From: Mycolicibacter sp. MU0083
GTDB taxonomy: Bacteria > Actinomycetota > Actinomycetes > Mycobacteriales > Mycobacteriaceae
NCBI RefSeq assembly: GCF_963378075.1
Contig: NZ_OY726394.1
Span: 3,658,001-3,722,000, forward strand
Direction: 5' to 3'
DNA length: 64,000 nt
Shown here: piece by piece, positions 1 through 12,290 of the stretch
Layout: each line of letters opens with the position of its first letter
How positions within the stretch are numbered: position 1 is the stretch's first letter
The notes under the pieces: model-generated
Database searches by the model: none
Told to the model about the DNA's origin: nothing
The model's input: only the letters and a program-made list of their open reading frames with translations
Program-made: the position numbers and the translations under genes

Positions 1-1041
<1,041 letters not shown>

Positions 1042-1042
<1 letters not shown>

Positions 1043-1431
1043 TGGTTGCGGTTCCCGAGGCCGCCCGCATCGCGGCCGCCCAGTCCTACATCGACGGATT
1101 GGTCAGTCACGACGCGTCGGCGGTTCCGTTCAGCCCGGACTGCGTCCGTATCGAGATGGGGCTCAAGACCGGTTTCTCCGGGAATCACTTGCGCCGCAGC
1201 CTGAACCGCGGTCCGCAGTTCCGGGTGATCGCACGGGCCACGACGCCGGAGTTCAGCGTCGACGGCGACGACGTGCGGGCGGTCTTCGACATCATCACCA
1301 AACCCTCGTTGTTCGGGATGCGGGTCTGCAGCCACGTCGACGAGGTATTCCGGATCCCGGCCGACAGCCCGGACGGCACCGCGGTGATCCACCACATCCG
1401 GGCTGCACTTCGTCCGTTCGTCCAACGCTAA
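1042..1431 (+). CDS. Small protein of unknown function, translationally coupled to fadA5
   Basis: Predicted 129-residue soluble protein. The GTG start at 1042 shares its first base with the fadA5 stop codon (TAG-TG), so coupled translation is likely. The frame stays open further upstream inside fadA5, but that part is a shadow of fadA5. The sequence (IAAAQSYIDGLVSHDASAVPF at the N-terminus, then a beta-rich stretch FRVIARATTPEFSVDGDDVR) looks like a small NTF2-like fold, possibly the DUF8021 group; this is an impression from sequence style and not a firm assignment. No signal peptide or membrane helix is seen. M. tuberculosis has no gene between Rv3546 and Rv3547 that I recall, so its role in steroid degradation is an inference from position only. 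Confidence 0.7.
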
Positions 1432-1440
1432 GGTGGGCCG

Positions 1441-1929
1441 GTGAGCAACCCAGACATCCCCGAGAAACCGAAGTCGCTGGATTCGCCGGTCACCGGCACG
1501 ATCATCAAGTGGATGTCGCGGGCCAACACCTGGGCCTTCAAGGCGACCGGCGGCCGGGTGGGCGCCAAATGGCGACTGGGCACCAAGCATTTCGGTGATG
1601 TCCCCGAGGTCGGCATCCTGACCACCATCGGACGTAAGAGCGGCCAGCAGCGGGAGTCCCCGCTGCTGTTCCTGCGCGAAGGCGACCGGGTGGTTCTGGT
1701 GGCCTCGCAGGGTGGGCGTTCCACCAACCCGATGTGGTACCTGAATCTGAAGGCCAACCCGCAGGTGACGTTCCGGGTCCGCGGCGAGGTGTTGTCGCTG
1801 CGTGCCCGCGACGCCGACGAATCCGAGCGGGCGGCCTACTGGCCCAAGCTGGACGCGATGTACCCGGACTTCGTCAACTACCGGGCCTGGGCCGGTCGGG
1901 AGATCCCGATCGTCATCTGCGACCCCTAA
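1441..1929 (+). CDS. Ddn-family F420-dependent nitroreductase/quinone reductase
   Basis: 162-residue member of the deazaflavin (F420)-dependent nitroreductase family, homologous in sequence and position to M. tuberculosis Ddn (Rv3547, 151 aa). Conserved features visible are IKWMSRANTW near the N-terminus, ILTTIGRKSGQQRESPLLF, ASQGGRSTNPMWYLNLKANP and a C-terminal YPDFVNYRAWAGREIPIVIC. Family members reduce quinones with F420H2, and Ddn activates nitroimidazole prodrugs in M. tuberculosis. The GTG start at 1441 lies nine bases after the previous stop. It is the last plus-strand gene before the PGRS locus. Assignment to the family is firm; whether it is the functional Ddn orthologue or one of several paralogues cannot be told from sequence alone, so no symbol is given. 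Confidence 0.85.
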   Translation: MSNPDIPEKPKSLDSPVTGTIIKWMSRANTWAFKATGGRVGAKWRLGTKHFGDVPEVGILTTIGRKSGQQRESPLLFLREGDRVVLVASQGGRSTNPMWYLNLKANPQVTFRVRGEVLSLRARDADESERAAYWPKLDAMYPDFVNYRAWAGREIPIVICDP

Positions 1930-2080
1930 AGGTCTACCGGCACTTCTTGTTTCGCGGCGGGTGCGCTGAGGCGCCGCCGCGGTTCCAATCTCTCCCATGC
2001 GGCCGTCGGCGTCGCCGGCACTGTCGGCGGCGATGCCGTTGCGGCACGTCACCCACAGCGCATCACCCACACCACGCAAA

Positions 2081-2110
2081 ACGCTCGGCTGGGAAACCCC
2101 AGCCGAGCGT
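2081..2110 (-). terminator. Intrinsic terminator for the first PGRS gene
   Basis: Perfect 13-bp stem (2081-2093 pairing with 2098-2110; arm ACGCTCGGCTGGG) with a four-base AAAC loop. Read on the minus strand it lies just beyond the stop of the PGRS gene that ends at 2130 and is followed by TTTGCG, a short U-tract. On the plus strand it could also end ddn transcription, though the following bases are not U-rich. The rest of 1930-2129 holds no convincing gene. Confidence 0.8.
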
Positions 2111-2129
2111 CTGCGTCTAGCTGTCCGGA

Positions 2130-5100
2130 CTACGGGATGACGACTCCCTTGGAGCCGCTCGACCCGCCGGTGCCGGTGATCGGGCCGGCGCCACCGGAGC
2201 CACCGGTTCCCGCGGTACCGCCCGTGCTGCCGGTACCCGGAACGTTGCCGGCGCCGCCGTTCTTGCCGTCGGAACCGAAGTGCGGGGTCAGGACGTCGCC
2301 GCCGTTACCGCCGGCCCCACCGTCACCGCCGACGCGGGCACCGGCGCCACCGCTGCCACCGGCACCGCCGGTGCCGCCGCGGATGCCGGCGATCGGACCC
2401 GAGGAAGAGTCACCGGACGTGGTCGGCGCCTTCGGGTTACCCCAACGGATGTTGCTGCCGTCGCCGCCGTCGCCGCCCTTGCCGCCGTTGCCGCCGACGC
2501 CTCCGGTGCCGTCGGAGTTCAGCAGGCCCGCACCGCCGGTACCGCCCTTGCCGCCGTTGCCGCCGTGGGTACCACCGGCATACAGGTCGCTACCGCCGTC
2601 ACCACCGCGACCGCCGTTACCGCCCGTGGCACCGGAGCCACCGGTCCCACCGGACCCACCGGTGCCGGCCGACCCCTGTGGGCCCATCACACCGGAGCCG
2701 ACCGGTCCTTCAACCGAGGTGTGGCTGCGGATGTCGGCGATGTTGCCGCCGGTACCACCGTCACCGCCGGAACCGCCGTTACCGATGCGGCCGTCGGTGC
2801 CGTTGACCGCGCCGGCACCGGCCGCACCGGCGTTACCGCCGGCACCACCGGAGCCACCGTTGCCGGGGACGAAGTACTTGCCGTGCACCGAGTCGGTGCC
2901 GTCGTCGTGCACCGTGACGCTGCCGTGGCCGCCCCGGCCACCGTCGGAGCCGTGACCGCCGTCGCCGCCCTGGCCGCCGTTGCCGTTCAGGCCGCCGCCG
3001 GCGCCACCGGCGCCACCGTTACCGCCCGCTGCACCGTTGCCGCCGTTGGTCGCCGCGACGTGGGGAACGACGACCACTCCGTTGTAGCCGTTGATTCCGT
3101 CGACGCCGTCTCGGCCGGCGGTCGCGTCGGAGGCGTCGCCGCCGTCACCGCCGTCACCGCCGTCGGAGTCGATGCCGCGGCTTCCCGCGTCGGCACCGGC
3201 ACCGCCGGCAGCGCCGCCCTCGCCCGCGCTGCCGCCGTTGCCGCCGGCGCCACCGTTGCCGCCGCGGCCGCCGTTGGCGCCGACCCCGGTGACCGTCTGG
3301 CCGTCGCTGCCGTCGCCACCGTTGCCGGCCCGGCCGGCGTCGCCACCGGCACCACCGTCGCCGTTGGCACCCGCGGTGCCGGCACCGGCGCCACCGGTAC
3401 CGGCCGCGCCACCGACGCCGCCCTTACCGCCGACCGCGCCGTTGCCGGCGTTGCCACCGGCCTGGCCGTTGCCGCTACCGCCGCCGGTGAAGGAGCCCGC
3501 AGCACCGTTGACGCCATCGCCACCGCTGCCGCCGGCACCGCCCTCACCGCCGGCGCCGCCGTCACCGCCGCGGCCGCCGACGGAACTGCCGCCCTGGCCG
3601 CCGTTGCCGGCCTGGCCACCGACACCACCGTTGCTGCCGCTGGCGCCGGGCGCGGTGCCGTTGGCGCCGCGGACGCCGTCGCCACCGTCACCACCGTCAC
3701 CACCGGAGCCACCGTCACCGTCGGCGCCGTCGGTCGCCGAGCCGCTGCCGGTACCGGCCTTGCCGCCGACACCCGCGTCACCGCCGTTGCCGCCGTTCTG
3801 GCCGGCGCCACCGGCGCCGTTGTTCTGCCCGGTGATGCCGCTGGCACCGTCGGCGCCGTCCGCACCGTCGCCACCGTTGCCGGCGTTGCCGCCGTTACCC
3901 GCGGCACCCAGCTGACCGTTGGTGGACCCGGTACCACCGGCACCGCCGTCGCCGCCGGCGCCGCCGTTACCGCCCCGGCCGCCGTGGCCGTCACCGGTCA
4001 GGTAAGACCCGGCAGCACCGTTGATGCCGTTGCCGCCGTTACCGCCGGCACCGCCGTTGCCGCCGGCACCGGTAGCGGCGCGCTCACCGTCGACCTCCAG
4101 GCCGCCCAGACCACCGTTGCCGCCCTTGCCGCCGTTGGTGCCTGCGGTCCCGTCGACGTCCGCGGTCGTGCCGTTGGCACCGTCGATGCCCCGGCCGCCG
4201 TCGCCACCGTCGCCGCCGATACCGGCTGCGCCGTCGGTGCCGTTCTCCGCGTACTCGCCGTTGCCGCTGGAGCCGCCCTTGCCGCCTTCACCGGCGTTAC
4301 CGCCGGCGCCGCCGTTCTGGCCGTCGCCGCCGCCCGCCGACCCGTCGGCACCGTCGGCGCCGTTGCCGCCGTTACCGCCGTTGCCGCCGAGACCGCCGAC
4401 ACCGTGGTCACCGGCGGTGTGGCCGGTTCCCGCGACACCGCCGTTACCACCGGCACCGCCGTCGCCACCGTTGCCGCCGTCGGCGCCGGGAGTCTTGCCG
4501 TTGAGGCCGTTGTAGCCGTTACCACCGGCACCGCCGTCGCCGCCACTGCCGCCGTCACCCTGGTTGAGCTGGGTGCCGTTGCCGTCGATACCACCGGCAC
4601 CGCCGTTACCGCCCGCACCGCCGTTACCGCCGGCGGTGCCGTCGATGTCGCCGGCCGTGCCGTTGGCGCCGATGTAGCCGCGGCCGCCGTCGGCGCCGTC
4701 GCCACCGATGCTGCCGTTGCCGGCCTGACCGTTCGCGCCGGTGGTGCCGTCGCCGTTGTCGCCGCCGACACCGGCCGCTCCGGCGTCGCCACCGGCACCG
4801 CCGGCGCCACCGTTGCCGCCGTTGAGGTGGCTCGCGGTGCCGTTGGCACCCTTGCCGCCGTCGCCCGCGGTGCCGGCGTTGCCGCCGTTGCCACCGGTAC
4901 CGCCGGCACCGTGAATACCGTCGGTGGCGCCGTTGAGCCCGATACCGGCCTCACCGCCGGCGCCGCCCGCGCCGCCCGCGCCGCCGCTACCGGCGTCGCC
5001 GCCCTGGCCACCGTCGCCGTTGCCGCCGCCGGCGAAGGTTCCGGTGGCGCCCTTGGCTCCGTTGCCGCCGTTACCGCCGTTACCGCCGTTACCGCCTAGG

Positions 5101-8100
5101 CCGCCGCTGCCGGCGTGGTAGCCGACTCCGCTGCCCGCACCGCCGTTACCGCCGGCGCCACCGGCGCCACCGGCCTCGCCGTCCTGGCCGGACTCGCCGG
5201 GCTGCGTTCCGCTGCCACCGTTGGCACCGTTGGGGCCGTTCGGGCCGGGCAGGCCGTCGCCGCCGTAACCGCCGTCGCCGCCGTTGCCCTCGCCGATGGC
5301 GCTGCCGCCGGTACCACCGTTGCCGCCGTTCTGGCCGCCGTCGCCACCGTCACCGGCGTTGCCGCCGTCACCGGTCTCGGTGCCACCGGAGCCGCCGTCA
5401 CCACCGGATCCGCCGTCACCGGTCTGGCCGGTGCCGCCGTCGCCGGCGTCGCCGCCGTTGCCGTTGTTTCCGGCGTTGCCGCCGTTGCCGCCCGCACCGC
5501 CGTCGCGGGTGCCGTCACCACCGTTACCGCCGTTGCCGCCGTTACCGGTCTCGGTGCCACCGGCACCACCGGTACCGCCCGAGCCACCGTTGGAGTCGTC
5601 GCCCAGGCCGTCGCCACCGTTGCCGGCGTTACCGCCGTTTCCGTGGTCGCCGCCGTTACCGCCGTTACCGCCGTTTCCGCCGTCACCGTCGGGGTTGGTG
5701 TAGCCGTGACCGCCGTTTCCGCCGTCGCCGGACGGGGTGCCTTCGGCACCGTCGCCGCCGTTGTCGCCGCCGGTACCGCCGGTGCCGCCGGTGCCCGCAC
5801 CGCCGCCGTTGCCGCCGGACCCGGCCGTGCCGGTGTTACCACCGGTGCCACCGTCGCCGCCGTCGGGGTTGTCGGCGTCGCCGTCGGCACCGTCGCCGCC
5901 GTCGCCGGCCGATCCGGCGTTACCGCCGTTGCCACCGGTACCGCCGTCGCCGTTGCCCCCGGTGTTGCCGTTGGTCGACGAACCGCCGTTACCGCCGGCG
6001 CCACCGGTGCCACCGGATCCACCGTTGCCGCCATTGCTGCCGGTGCCGCCGTCGGCTCCGGGCTCGGTGGCGTCTTCGCCGTCGGCACCCGAACCGCCGT
6101 TACCGCCGTTACCGGCGTTGCCACCGGCACCGCCGTCGCCGCCGTCGCCGACGATCGAGCCACCGCTACCGCCGGCACCACCGGAGCCGCCGTTGCCGCC
6201 GGCCGTGCCTGCGCCGCCGGCGACATCCGAGTCGGTGCTGTCGGATCCGTCGGCGCCATCGGTACCGCTGCCGCCGTTACCGCCGGCGCCACCGTTGCCG
6301 TGGTCACCGCCGTTGCCACCGGCACCACCGTTGCCACCCGAGGTACCCGGGCCGGCGTTGGGGTCGGTGGACGCGTCATAGCCGTCACCACCGGCGCCAC
6401 CGTCGCCACCGATGCCGGCCGTGCCGTCGGTGCCGGCGTCGCCGCCGGTCCCGGTGCCGGTCGCACCGCCGCTACCCGCCGAACCGCCGTTCTGGCCCAG
6501 GCCGACGGCACCGTCGTTGCCGCCGTCGCCGCCCTTGCCGCCATCGGGGTTGTTCGCGTCGCCGTCGGCGCCGTCGCCACCGTCACCGCCGATACCGGCG
6601 TTGCCGCCGTTGCCGCCGTTGCCGCCGTCGCCGTTGGCACCGGCGGAGCCGTTGGTGGCGGTACCGCCGCTACCACCGGTACCGGCCTTGCCGCCGTTGC
6701 CCGCGTCACCACCGACGCCGCCGTTACCGCCGTCCTGGCCGGGCTCGGTGGCGTCGGCACCGTCGGCGCCCGTTCCACCGTTGCCGCCGTTGCCGCCGTT
6801 GCCGGCCGAGCCACCGGCGCCACCGTCACCGCTGATCGAGCCGCCCTGACCACCGGCGCCACCGTTACCACCGGAGCCACCGGCGGTACCCGCGCCGCCT
6901 TCGTTGCCGTTGCCGTCGGCGTCGGTGCCGCTGCCGTTCCCGCCGTCGATGCCGTCGGTACCGCTACCGCCGTTACCACCGGCACCACCGTTACCGCGGT
7001 CGCCACCGGCACCACCGGCACCACCGTTGCCGCCGGAGGTACCCGGTCCCGCGTTCGGGTCGGTCGACGCGTCGTAACCGTCGCCACCCGCGCCACCGTT
7101 GCCCTGGACGCCGGAGTGGATGCCGCCGTCCTGGCCGTCGGTGCCGTCGGTCCGGCCGCTGCCACCGGTACCGCCGTCGCCACCGGTCGCGGAGTTACCG
7201 CCCTGACCGCCGGCGCCACCGTCGGGGTTGTCCGCGGTGCCGTCGGCACCCTTGCCGCCGTCGCCGGCCTTACCGGAGTCTGCGCCGTCACCCGCGTTGC
7301 CGCCGGTTCCCTCGGCACCCGCCTTGCCGTTGGTGGAGCTACCGCCGGCACCACCGGCGCCGCCGTTACCACCGTTTCCACCGACACCGGCGTCGCCGCC
7401 GGTACCACCGACACCGGTCCCGCCGTTGTCGAACGTGCCGTCGGAACCGGTGGCGCCGTTACCGCCCACGCCACCGTTGGCGCCGGTACCACCGGCACCA
7501 CCGTCACCGCCGTCACCGGCGATCGATCCGCCGGCACCACCGGCGCCACCACGGCCACCGGATCCACCGGTCTGGCCGCTCTGGCCGGCGTCGCCGGGGT
7601 TCACGCCGTCGGCGCCGGCACCACCGGTCGCACCGTTGCCCGCGTCACCGCCGTTACCGCCGTTGCCGTGGTCACCACCGGCACCACCGGCACCACCGTT
7701 GCCGCCGGACGTGCCGGGTGCGGCGGTCGGGTCGGACGCGGCGTCGTAGCCGGCGCCACCGTGGCCGCCGTTGCCGCCGCTGTCCGGGGTGTTGCCCGCC
7801 GAACCGTTGCTGCCCGCGGTCGACCCGGCACCACCGGTACCGCCGGCGCCACCGACGCCGGTGTTACCGCCGCGGCCGCCCGCGCCGCCGTCGGGGTGCG
7901 CTGCGGTGCCGTCGATACCGTCACCGCCGTCGCCGGCCGTGCCGCCGTTACCACCGTTGCCCGCGTTGCCGCCGACTCCGGTGCTGCCACCGCCGGCACC
8001 ACCGTCACCGCCGGTGCCGCCGGAACCGGCGTGGCCGCCCGCGTAGCCGTCGACGTGGTCGGCGTTGCCGTCGGCACCGTCGAAGCCGTCACCACCGGCG

Positions 8101-11100
8101 CCGCCGTTACCGCCGGCGCCACCGTTGCCGTCGGTCGCGTGGCCGCCGCCGACCTCTTGACCGCCGGCGCCACCGGCGCCGCCCTTACCGCCGTTGCCGC
8201 CGGAGATGCCGTCGACACTGTCCCGGCCGCCGTTGCCACCGTCCATGCCGTGGCCACCGGCGCCACCGTTGCCGCCGGTACCGGCGATGCCGTCGTCGCC
8301 GTTGTCGGCGCGCTGGCCGTTACCGGAGTCGCCACCGGCGCCACCGGCGCCGGCGTTGCCGCCGTTACCACCGGCACCACCGGCATAGCCGTCCATGTGG
8401 TCGGCGTCGCCGTTGGCCCCGTCGGACCCGTCGGCACCGTTTCCACCGTTGCCACCGTTACCGCCGGCGCCGCCGACGCCGTGGTCACCGGCGTTGGTGC
8501 CGCTACCACCGACACCACCGTTGCCGCCCCTGCCGCCGTCACCGGCGTTGGTGCCGGAACCGCCCGGGGTGGTGCCGTTGAAGCCGTTGAGACCGTTGCC
8601 GCCGAGGCCGCCGCGACCGCCGTCGCCGCCGTCACCGGTCGCCGCATTCGAGCCGTCGGCGTTGAGGCCGCCGGTACCACCGTTACCACCGGCACCACCG
8701 TTGCCGCCGGCGGTTCCGTCGATGCTGCCGATCGTGCCGTTGTTGCCGCTCAGACCGGCACCACCGGTACCGCCGTTACCGCCGAGGCCGCCGGCGCCGT
8801 CGCTGCCGTTCGCCGCGGTGGTGCCGTTGCCGGAGTCACCGCCCTTGCCGCCGGCACCGAAGTTGCCGCCCTTACCGCCGTCCTGGCCGGCGTATCCGTC
8901 GACATGGTTGGCGTCTCCGTCGGCGCCGTTGGCACCGTCGGCGCCGTTACCGCCGTTGCCGCCGTTACCGCCGACGCCACCGGCACCGTGGTCACCCTCG
9001 ACGGCACCGCTGCCGCCGACACCGCCCGCACCGCCGTCGCCACCGGCGCCGGCGTTGGCGCCGTCGCCCCCCGGAGTGGTGCCGTTGGCACCGTTGAAGC
9101 CGTTACCGCCGCGGCCACCCAGACCACCGGCACCACCGTTGCCGTCGATCGCCCGAGTCTCGCCGTCGGCCTCGAGTCCACCCTTGCCGCCGCTGCCACC
9201 GGCACCGCCGGCCCAGCCGGACGTTCCGTCGACATGGTCCGCGGTGCCGTTGACCCCGTCCATACCGGTGCCACCGACACCGCCGTTGCCGCCGCGGCCG
9301 GCTGCACCGTCGCTACCGTCGGCCGCCGCAATGCCGTCGCCGCTGAGTCCGCCGGCGCCACCGACACCGGCGTCGCCACCGGCGCCGCCGTCTTGGCCGG
9401 CGTAGCCCGCCTGGTGGTCGTCGTCGCCGTTGCCGCCGTTGGCGCCGTCGGCGCCGTTGCCGCCGTTGCCCGCGTTACCGCCGACGCCGCCGGCACCGGC
9501 CAGACCGTTGTTGGCACCGGTTCCGGCGATGCCGCCGGCGCCACCTGCGCCACCGTTGCCGCCTCGCGCGCCGTCGGCGCCGGGGGTCTCACCGTTGATG
9601 CCGTTGATGCCGTTGCCGCCGTCACCGCCGACGCCGCCATTGCCGCCGTCGCCGTCGGAGGCACGCGATTCGCCGTCGGCCTGCAGACCGCCGGTACCGC
9701 CGTTGCCGCCGGCACCACCGTTGCCGCCGAGCGTGCCGTCGGGGGAGTTCGCGTCGCCGTTGACTCCGGCGGCACCCCGGCCGCCGTGGCCGCCGTTACC
9801 ACCGACACCGGCCACACCGTCTTCACCCGCGGCGGCCTGGCCGCCACGGCCGGATCCGCCCGCGCCCCCGACACCGGCGTCACCGCCGGCACCACCGGTC
9901 TGGCCGGCTTCACCGTCGATCGACTCGTTGCCGTCGGTCAGGCCGTCGCGGCCGTCGGCACCGTCGGCACCGGCACCACCGTTGCCGGCGTTACCGCCGA
10001 CGCCACCGAGACCCTGCAGGCCGTCTTCGGCCGCCGCACCGTCACCGGCACGGGTGCCGTCACCGTTGCGTCCGCCCTGGCCCTGGCTGCCCGCGGGGCC
10101 GCCGGCACCGCCGTCGCCACCGCGACCGCCGTTGGTGCCACTGCCACCGGCTTGGCCGGGGAAGGTCGCCGTCGCACCGTCGACGCCGTTGGCGCCGGTC
10201 CCGCCGTCGCCACCGTTGCCACCGGCCCCGGCGTTACCGCCGCGACCACCGAAGCCGGTTTCGCCACCGCTGTTGCCGCCGACGCCGCCCGCGCCGCCGG
10301 CACCACCCACGCCGCCGTTCTGGCCATTGATGTCGTCGTCGGTGCCGTCGGCACCGCGGGCGCCGTCACCACCGATACCACCGTTGCCGCCGTTGCCGCC
10401 GTCGCCGTCGACGCCGCGGGCGCCGTCCTGGGCGCTGGCACCGCCGGCCGCTCCGCCCGCGGCGGCAGCGCCGCCGTTACCGCCGACGCCGCCGTTACCG
10501 GCCGCACCACCGGCTGCGCCCGCTTCGGTTCCCGCCAGGCCGTTTGCACCGGCGCCGCCGTCGCCGCCGAGTCCGCCGCTACCGCCGACACCACCGTCGC
10601 CGTCGACACCGGTGGCGCCGTCGGCCGATCCGCCCTTACCCGCGGCGCCGCCCTGACCGCCCTTGCCACCGACGGCACCATTGCCACCGATACCACCGGC
10701 TGCACCATCACCGGTCCCACCGTTGGCGAAAGAACCCGCGGCGCCCGCAGCACCATCGCCACCATCGCCACCGGCACCACCCACACCGCCGGCACCACCA
10801 TTGCCGCCGATGCCGACAAACGACGACCCCGCACCACCGGCGCCACCGTTACCGGCAGCGCCACCGATGACACCGTCGCCGCCGTTGGCGCCGGGGAGGA
10901 CGCCGTCGGAGCCGTTCGTGCCGGTCCAGCCGTCACCACCGCGGCCACCGTTGCCGCCGTTGCCCCACGCGCCCATGCCGAAGAAGTCCTGGGCCTGCCC
11001 GGACGACCCACCGTTGCCGCCGTCACCACCGGCCAACAACGCCGTACCGGCACCACCGGCACCGCCGTCACCACCGTTGCCCCACATCTCGCCGCCGTGG

Positions 11101-11708
11101 CCACCGTTGCCGCCGTCGGCACCCAGCCCACCGGCACCGCCGTCACCACCGTTGCCCCAACCACCGGCCAGACCACCGTTACCACCGGCGACGCCCTCGA
11201 TCGTGGAGTTCCAGCCGTTACCGCCGTCGCCGAACCACAGGCCACCGGTCTGGCCGTCCGGGTTGAACTCGGTGCCGTCGGCACCGTTGCAGATCAGCCC
11301 GCAGGCGCCCTCGGTCAACGGCGCGAACAGATCGTTGACCATGCCGTTGATGACCTGGCCGAAGTCACTGTTGATCCAGTCCTGCATCAACTCGTGGAAC
11401 GGCAGGTAGTAGGTCTCCTGCCAGGTGTTGGCGTAGTCCGCGTCGAACCAGCTGCCCTCGGCGGAACCGGGCGCACCCCACGTCGAACTGTCGAACAGGT
11501 TGAATTCCACCGCGGTGCTGCTGTCGGGCACCCCGAAGAGGTCCCAGAACCCGTCCAGTCCGAAGTCGTCGGCCTGCGCCGGTGCCGGGTTCGCCCACGG
11601 CCCCATACCGAAAGTCAGAAACGCGGCCACCGCCGACGACGCCGCGAAGACACGCCGCCCCTGCGATCGACCGTTGACCTTGCTGATGCGCTTGCGCTGA
11701 CGAGCCAC
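2130..11708 (-). CDS. Giant signal-peptide PGRS (glycine-rich repeat) protein 1, 3192 residues
   Basis: Residues 1-46 form a basic n-region, a hydrophobic core and an AQA-DD cleavage site (GRRVFAAS resembles a twin-arginine motif but could be plain Sec). Residues 47-170 are a unique acidic/aromatic domain ending in [16 protein letters not shown] and [12 protein letters not shown], equivalent to the linker that follows the PE domain in PE_PGRS proteins. From about 170 to the end the protein is GGxGG-type PGRS repeat with scattered Asn, Asp and Ala and no C-terminal domain. No PE or PPE domain is present. The start is GTG at 11708, with GGAGG ten bases upstream. PGRS domains are known to form polyglycine-II-type folds and to bind calcium through GGxGxDxxx motifs; surface or secreted location here is inferred. 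The second PGRS gene (from 12291) shares the N-terminal architecture, so the pair looks like an ancient tandem duplication. Confidence 0.9.
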   Translation of the reverse strand: MARQRKRISKVNGRSQGRRVFAASSAVAAFLTFGMGPWANPAPAQADDFGLDGFWDLFGVPDSSTAVEFNLFDSSTWGAPGSAEGSWFDADYANTWQETYYLPFHELMQDWINSDFGQVINGMVNDLFAPLTEGACGLICNGADGTEFNPDGQTGGLWFGDGGNGWNSTIEGVAGGNGGLAGGWGNGGDGGAGGLGADGGNGGHGGEMWGNGGDGGAGGAGTALLAGGDGGNGGSSGQAQDFFGMGAWGNGGNGGRGGDGWTGTNGSDGVLPGANGGDGVIGGAAGNGGAGGAGSSFVGIGGNGGAGGVGGAGGDGGDGAAGAAGSFANGGTGDGAAGGIGGNGAVGGKGGQGGAAGKGGSADGATGVDGDGGVGGSGGLGGDGGAGANGLAGTEAGAAGGAAGNGGVGGNGGAAAAGGAAGGASAQDGARGVDGDGGNGGNGGIGGDGARGADGTDDDINGQNGGVGGAGGAGGVGGNSGGETGFGGRGGNAGAGGNGGDGGTGANGVDGATATFPGQAGGSGTNGGRGGDGGAGGPAGSQGQGGRNGDGTRAGDGAAAEDGLQGLGGVGGNAGNGGAGADGADGRDGLTDGNESIDGEAGQTGGAGGDAGVGGAGGSGRGGQAAAGEDGVAGVGGNGGHGGRGAAGVNGDANSPDGTLGGNGGAGGNGGTGGLQADGESRASDGDGGNGGVGGDGGNGINGINGETPGADGARGGNGGAGGAGGIAGTGANNGLAGAGGVGGNAGNGGNGADGANGGNGDDDHQAGYAGQDGGAGGDAGVGGAGGLSGDGIAAADGSDGAAGRGGNGGVGGTGMDGVNGTADHVDGTSGWAGGAGGSGGKGGLEADGETRAIDGNGGAGGLGGRGGNGFNGANGTTPGGDGANAGAGGDGGAGGVGGSGAVEGDHGAGGVGGNGGNGGNGADGANGADGDANHVDGYAGQDGGKGGNFGAGGKGGDSGNGTTAANGSDGAGGLGGNGGTGGAGLSGNNGTIGSIDGTAGGNGGAGGNGGTGGLNADGSNAATGDGGDGGRGGLGGNGLNGFNGTTPGGSGTNAGDGGRGGNGGVGGSGTNAGDHGVGGAGGNGGNGGNGADGSDGANGDADHMDGYAGGAGGNGGNAGAGGAGGDSGNGQRADNGDDGIAGTGGNGGAGGHGMDGGNGGRDSVDGISGGNGGKGGAGGAGGQEVGGGHATDGNGGAGGNGGAGGDGFDGADGNADHVDGYAGGHAGSGGTGGDGGAGGGSTGVGGNAGNGGNGGTAGDGGDGIDGTAAHPDGGAGGRGGNTGVGGAGGTGGAGSTAGSNGSAGNTPDSGGNGGHGGAGYDAASDPTAAPGTSGGNGGAGGAGGDHGNGGNGGDAGNGATGGAGADGVNPGDAGQSGQTGGSGGRGGAGGAGGSIAGDGGDGGAGGTGANGGVGGNGATGSDGTFDNGGTGVGGTGGDAGVGGNGGNGGAGGAGGSSTNGKAGAEGTGGNAGDGADSGKAGDGGKGADGTADNPDGGAGGQGGNSATGGDGGTGGSGRTDGTDGQDGGIHSGVQGNGGAGGDGYDASTDPNAGPGTSGGNGGAGGAGGDRGNGGAGGNGGSGTDGIDGGNGSGTDADGNGNEGGAGTAGGSGGNGGAGGQGGSISGDGGAGGSAGNGGNGGNGGTGADGADATEPGQDGGNGGVGGDAGNGGKAGTGGSGGTATNGSAGANGDGGNGGNGGNAGIGGDGGDGADGDANNPDGGKGGDGGNDGAVGLGQNGGSAGSGGATGTGTGGDAGTDGTAGIGGDGGAGGDGYDASTDPNAGPGTSGGNGGAGGNGGDHGNGGAGGNGGSGTDGADGSDSTDSDVAGGAGTAGGNGGSGGAGGSGGSIVGDGGDGGAGGNAGNGGNGGSGADGEDATEPGADGGTGSNGGNGGSGGTGGAGGNGGSSTNGNTGGNGDGGTGGNGGNAGSAGDGGDGADGDADNPDGGDGGTGGNTGTAGSGGNGGGAGTGGTGGTGGDNGGDGAEGTPSGDGGNGGHGYTNPDGDGGNGGNGGNGGDHGNGGNAGNGGDGLGDDSNGGSGGTGGAGGTETGNGGNGGNGGDGTRDGGAGGNGGNAGNNGNGGDAGDGGTGQTGDGGSGGDGGSGGTETGDGGNAGDGGDGGQNGGNGGTGGSAIGEGNGGDGGYGGDGLPGPNGPNGANGGSGTQPGESGQDGEAGGAGGAGGNGGAGSGVGYHAGSGGLGGNGGNGGNGGNGAKGATGTFAGGGNGDGGQGGDAGSGGAGGAGGAGGEAGIGLNGATDGIHGAGGTGGNGGNAGTAGDGGKGANGTASHLNGGNGGAGGAGGDAGAAGVGGDNGDGTTGANGQAGNGSIGGDGADGGRGYIGANGTAGDIDGTAGGNGGAGGNGGAGGIDGNGTQLNQGDGGSGGDGGAGGNGYNGLNGKTPGADGGNGGDGGAGGNGGVAGTGHTAGDHGVGGLGGNGGNGGNGADGADGSAGGGDGQNGGAGGNAGEGGKGGSSGNGEYAENGTDGAAGIGGDGGDGGRGIDGANGTTADVDGTAGTNGGKGGNGGLGGLEVDGERAATGAGGNGGAGGNGGNGINGAAGSYLTGDGHGGRGGNGGAGGDGGAGGTGSTNGQLGAAGNGGNAGNGGDGADGADGASGITGQNNGAGGAGQNGGNGGDAGVGGKAGTGSGSATDGADGDGGSGGDGGDGGDGVRGANGTAPGASGSNGGVGGQAGNGGQGGSSVGGRGGDGGAGGEGGAGGSGGDGVNGAAGSFTGGGSGNGQAGGNAGNGAVGGKGGVGGAAGTGGAGAGTAGANGDGGAGGDAGRAGNGGDGSDGQTVTGVGANGGRGGNGGAGGNGGSAGEGGAAGGAGADAGSRGIDSDGGDGGDGGDASDATAGRDGVDGINGYNGVVVVPHVAATNGGNGAAGGNGGAGGAGGGLNGNGGQGGDGGHGSDGGRGGHGSVTVHDDGTDSVHGKYFVPGNGGSGGAGGNAGAAGAGAVNGTDGRIGNGGSGGDGGTGGNIADIRSHTSVEGPVGSGVMGPQGSAGTGGSGGTGGSGATGGNGGRGGDGGSDLYAGGTHGGNGGKGGTGGAGLLNSDGTGGVGGNGGKGGDGGDGSNIRWGNPKAPTTSGDSSSGPIAGIRGGTGGAGGSGGAGARVGGDGGAGGNGGDVLTPHFGSDGKNGGAGNVPGTGSTGGTAGTGGSGGAGPITGTGGSSGSKGVVIP
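6370..7750 (-). repeat. Higher-order repeats of about 224-232 residues inside PGRS protein 1
   Basis: The motif [20 protein letters not shown] (or a close variant, [17 protein letters not shown]) recurs with its Tyr region at about 6375, 7071 and 7743, giving spacings of 696 and 672 bp. The intervening sequence repeats similar blocks (DADNPDGG, GGSxxGDGGDGG). The copies are diverged, unlike those of the second PGRS gene. Boundaries are approximate. Confidence 0.6.
8390..9920 (-). repeat. Higher-order repeats of about 169-170 residues inside PGRS protein 1
   Basis: A block containing GDxxHxDGYAGxDGG recurs with anchors at about 8391, 8898 and 9408, spacings 507 and 510 bp. Each block also contains an NGINGxTPGxDG-like segment. 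Related, more diverged blocks occur at 4.0-4.9 kb. Period estimated by eye from anchor codons; ends are approximate. Confidence 0.55.
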
Positions 11709-12290
11709 GTCTGTACCGCCTCCAGGGTTCGAGGAGTCTCCAAAACCGGAATATTTCAGAGAGCTGAGGATGTGAAAAGAATCCGCGAAGACGGAAGCTA
11801 CCGAGGGTTATCTTTTTCACCAACACGAAATCGGAGAGAAGTGCTCTGTGGTAGACCTAACAGCCGCATATATGCCCGATAACGCCAGTTCGGACCGAAA
11901 TAGCGCGTGTGAGTTCCATCATTATGGACGATTTATGTGAGCAATCTCACCAGCGTGCGCCAGGCGAGACTTCTGGACTTTTATCAGGGAAAAGGAGCCT
12001 TTTCAGGCTGACAACGGCCGTCAGATTCGGCCCATCAGGCTCGATCAAGGGCCGCAGACCGCCAACGCCGAAGCGCTAGATCACTCAGAATCATCATTCA
12101 CTAATACAGCCCGCACGGCCACCGACGACGACCCGTCACCGACCGCGAGTCTGCGACACGCGGTGAAAACCCACCCCAAATGGTCGTCAATCGTCCATCA
12201 TTGTGGACTTTTTATTTGCGTTGGATCGGTAGATCCGGCGGGCTTCCGACCCGTTGAGGCGGAGCCGATATCCGTGGCTTAGCCGCCGGT
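11709..12290. promoter_or_regulatory. AT-richer spacer between the two PGRS genes with paired short dyads
   Basis: No gene is convincing in these 582 bases, which are visibly less GC-rich than the flanks and must carry the promoter of PGRS gene 1 (read leftwards). Two near-identical dyads are present: TCCATCATTATGGA at 11915-11928 and GTCCATCATTGTGGAC at 12193-12208. The second is followed on the plus strand by TTTTTATTT and could instead be a weak terminator of antisense transcripts. A CATATATG element occurs near 11868. Promoter boxes cannot be fixed by eye. Confidence 0.45.

Noticed and set aside
2280..11882. Very long plus-strand open frames (939, 2255 and many shorter Pro- or Ala/Thr-rich products) opposite PGRS gene 1
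   Set aside because: They arise because GGN/GCN/GAC-rich codons rarely give stops on the opposite strand; the products are low-complexity, without starts, ribosome sites or domains.
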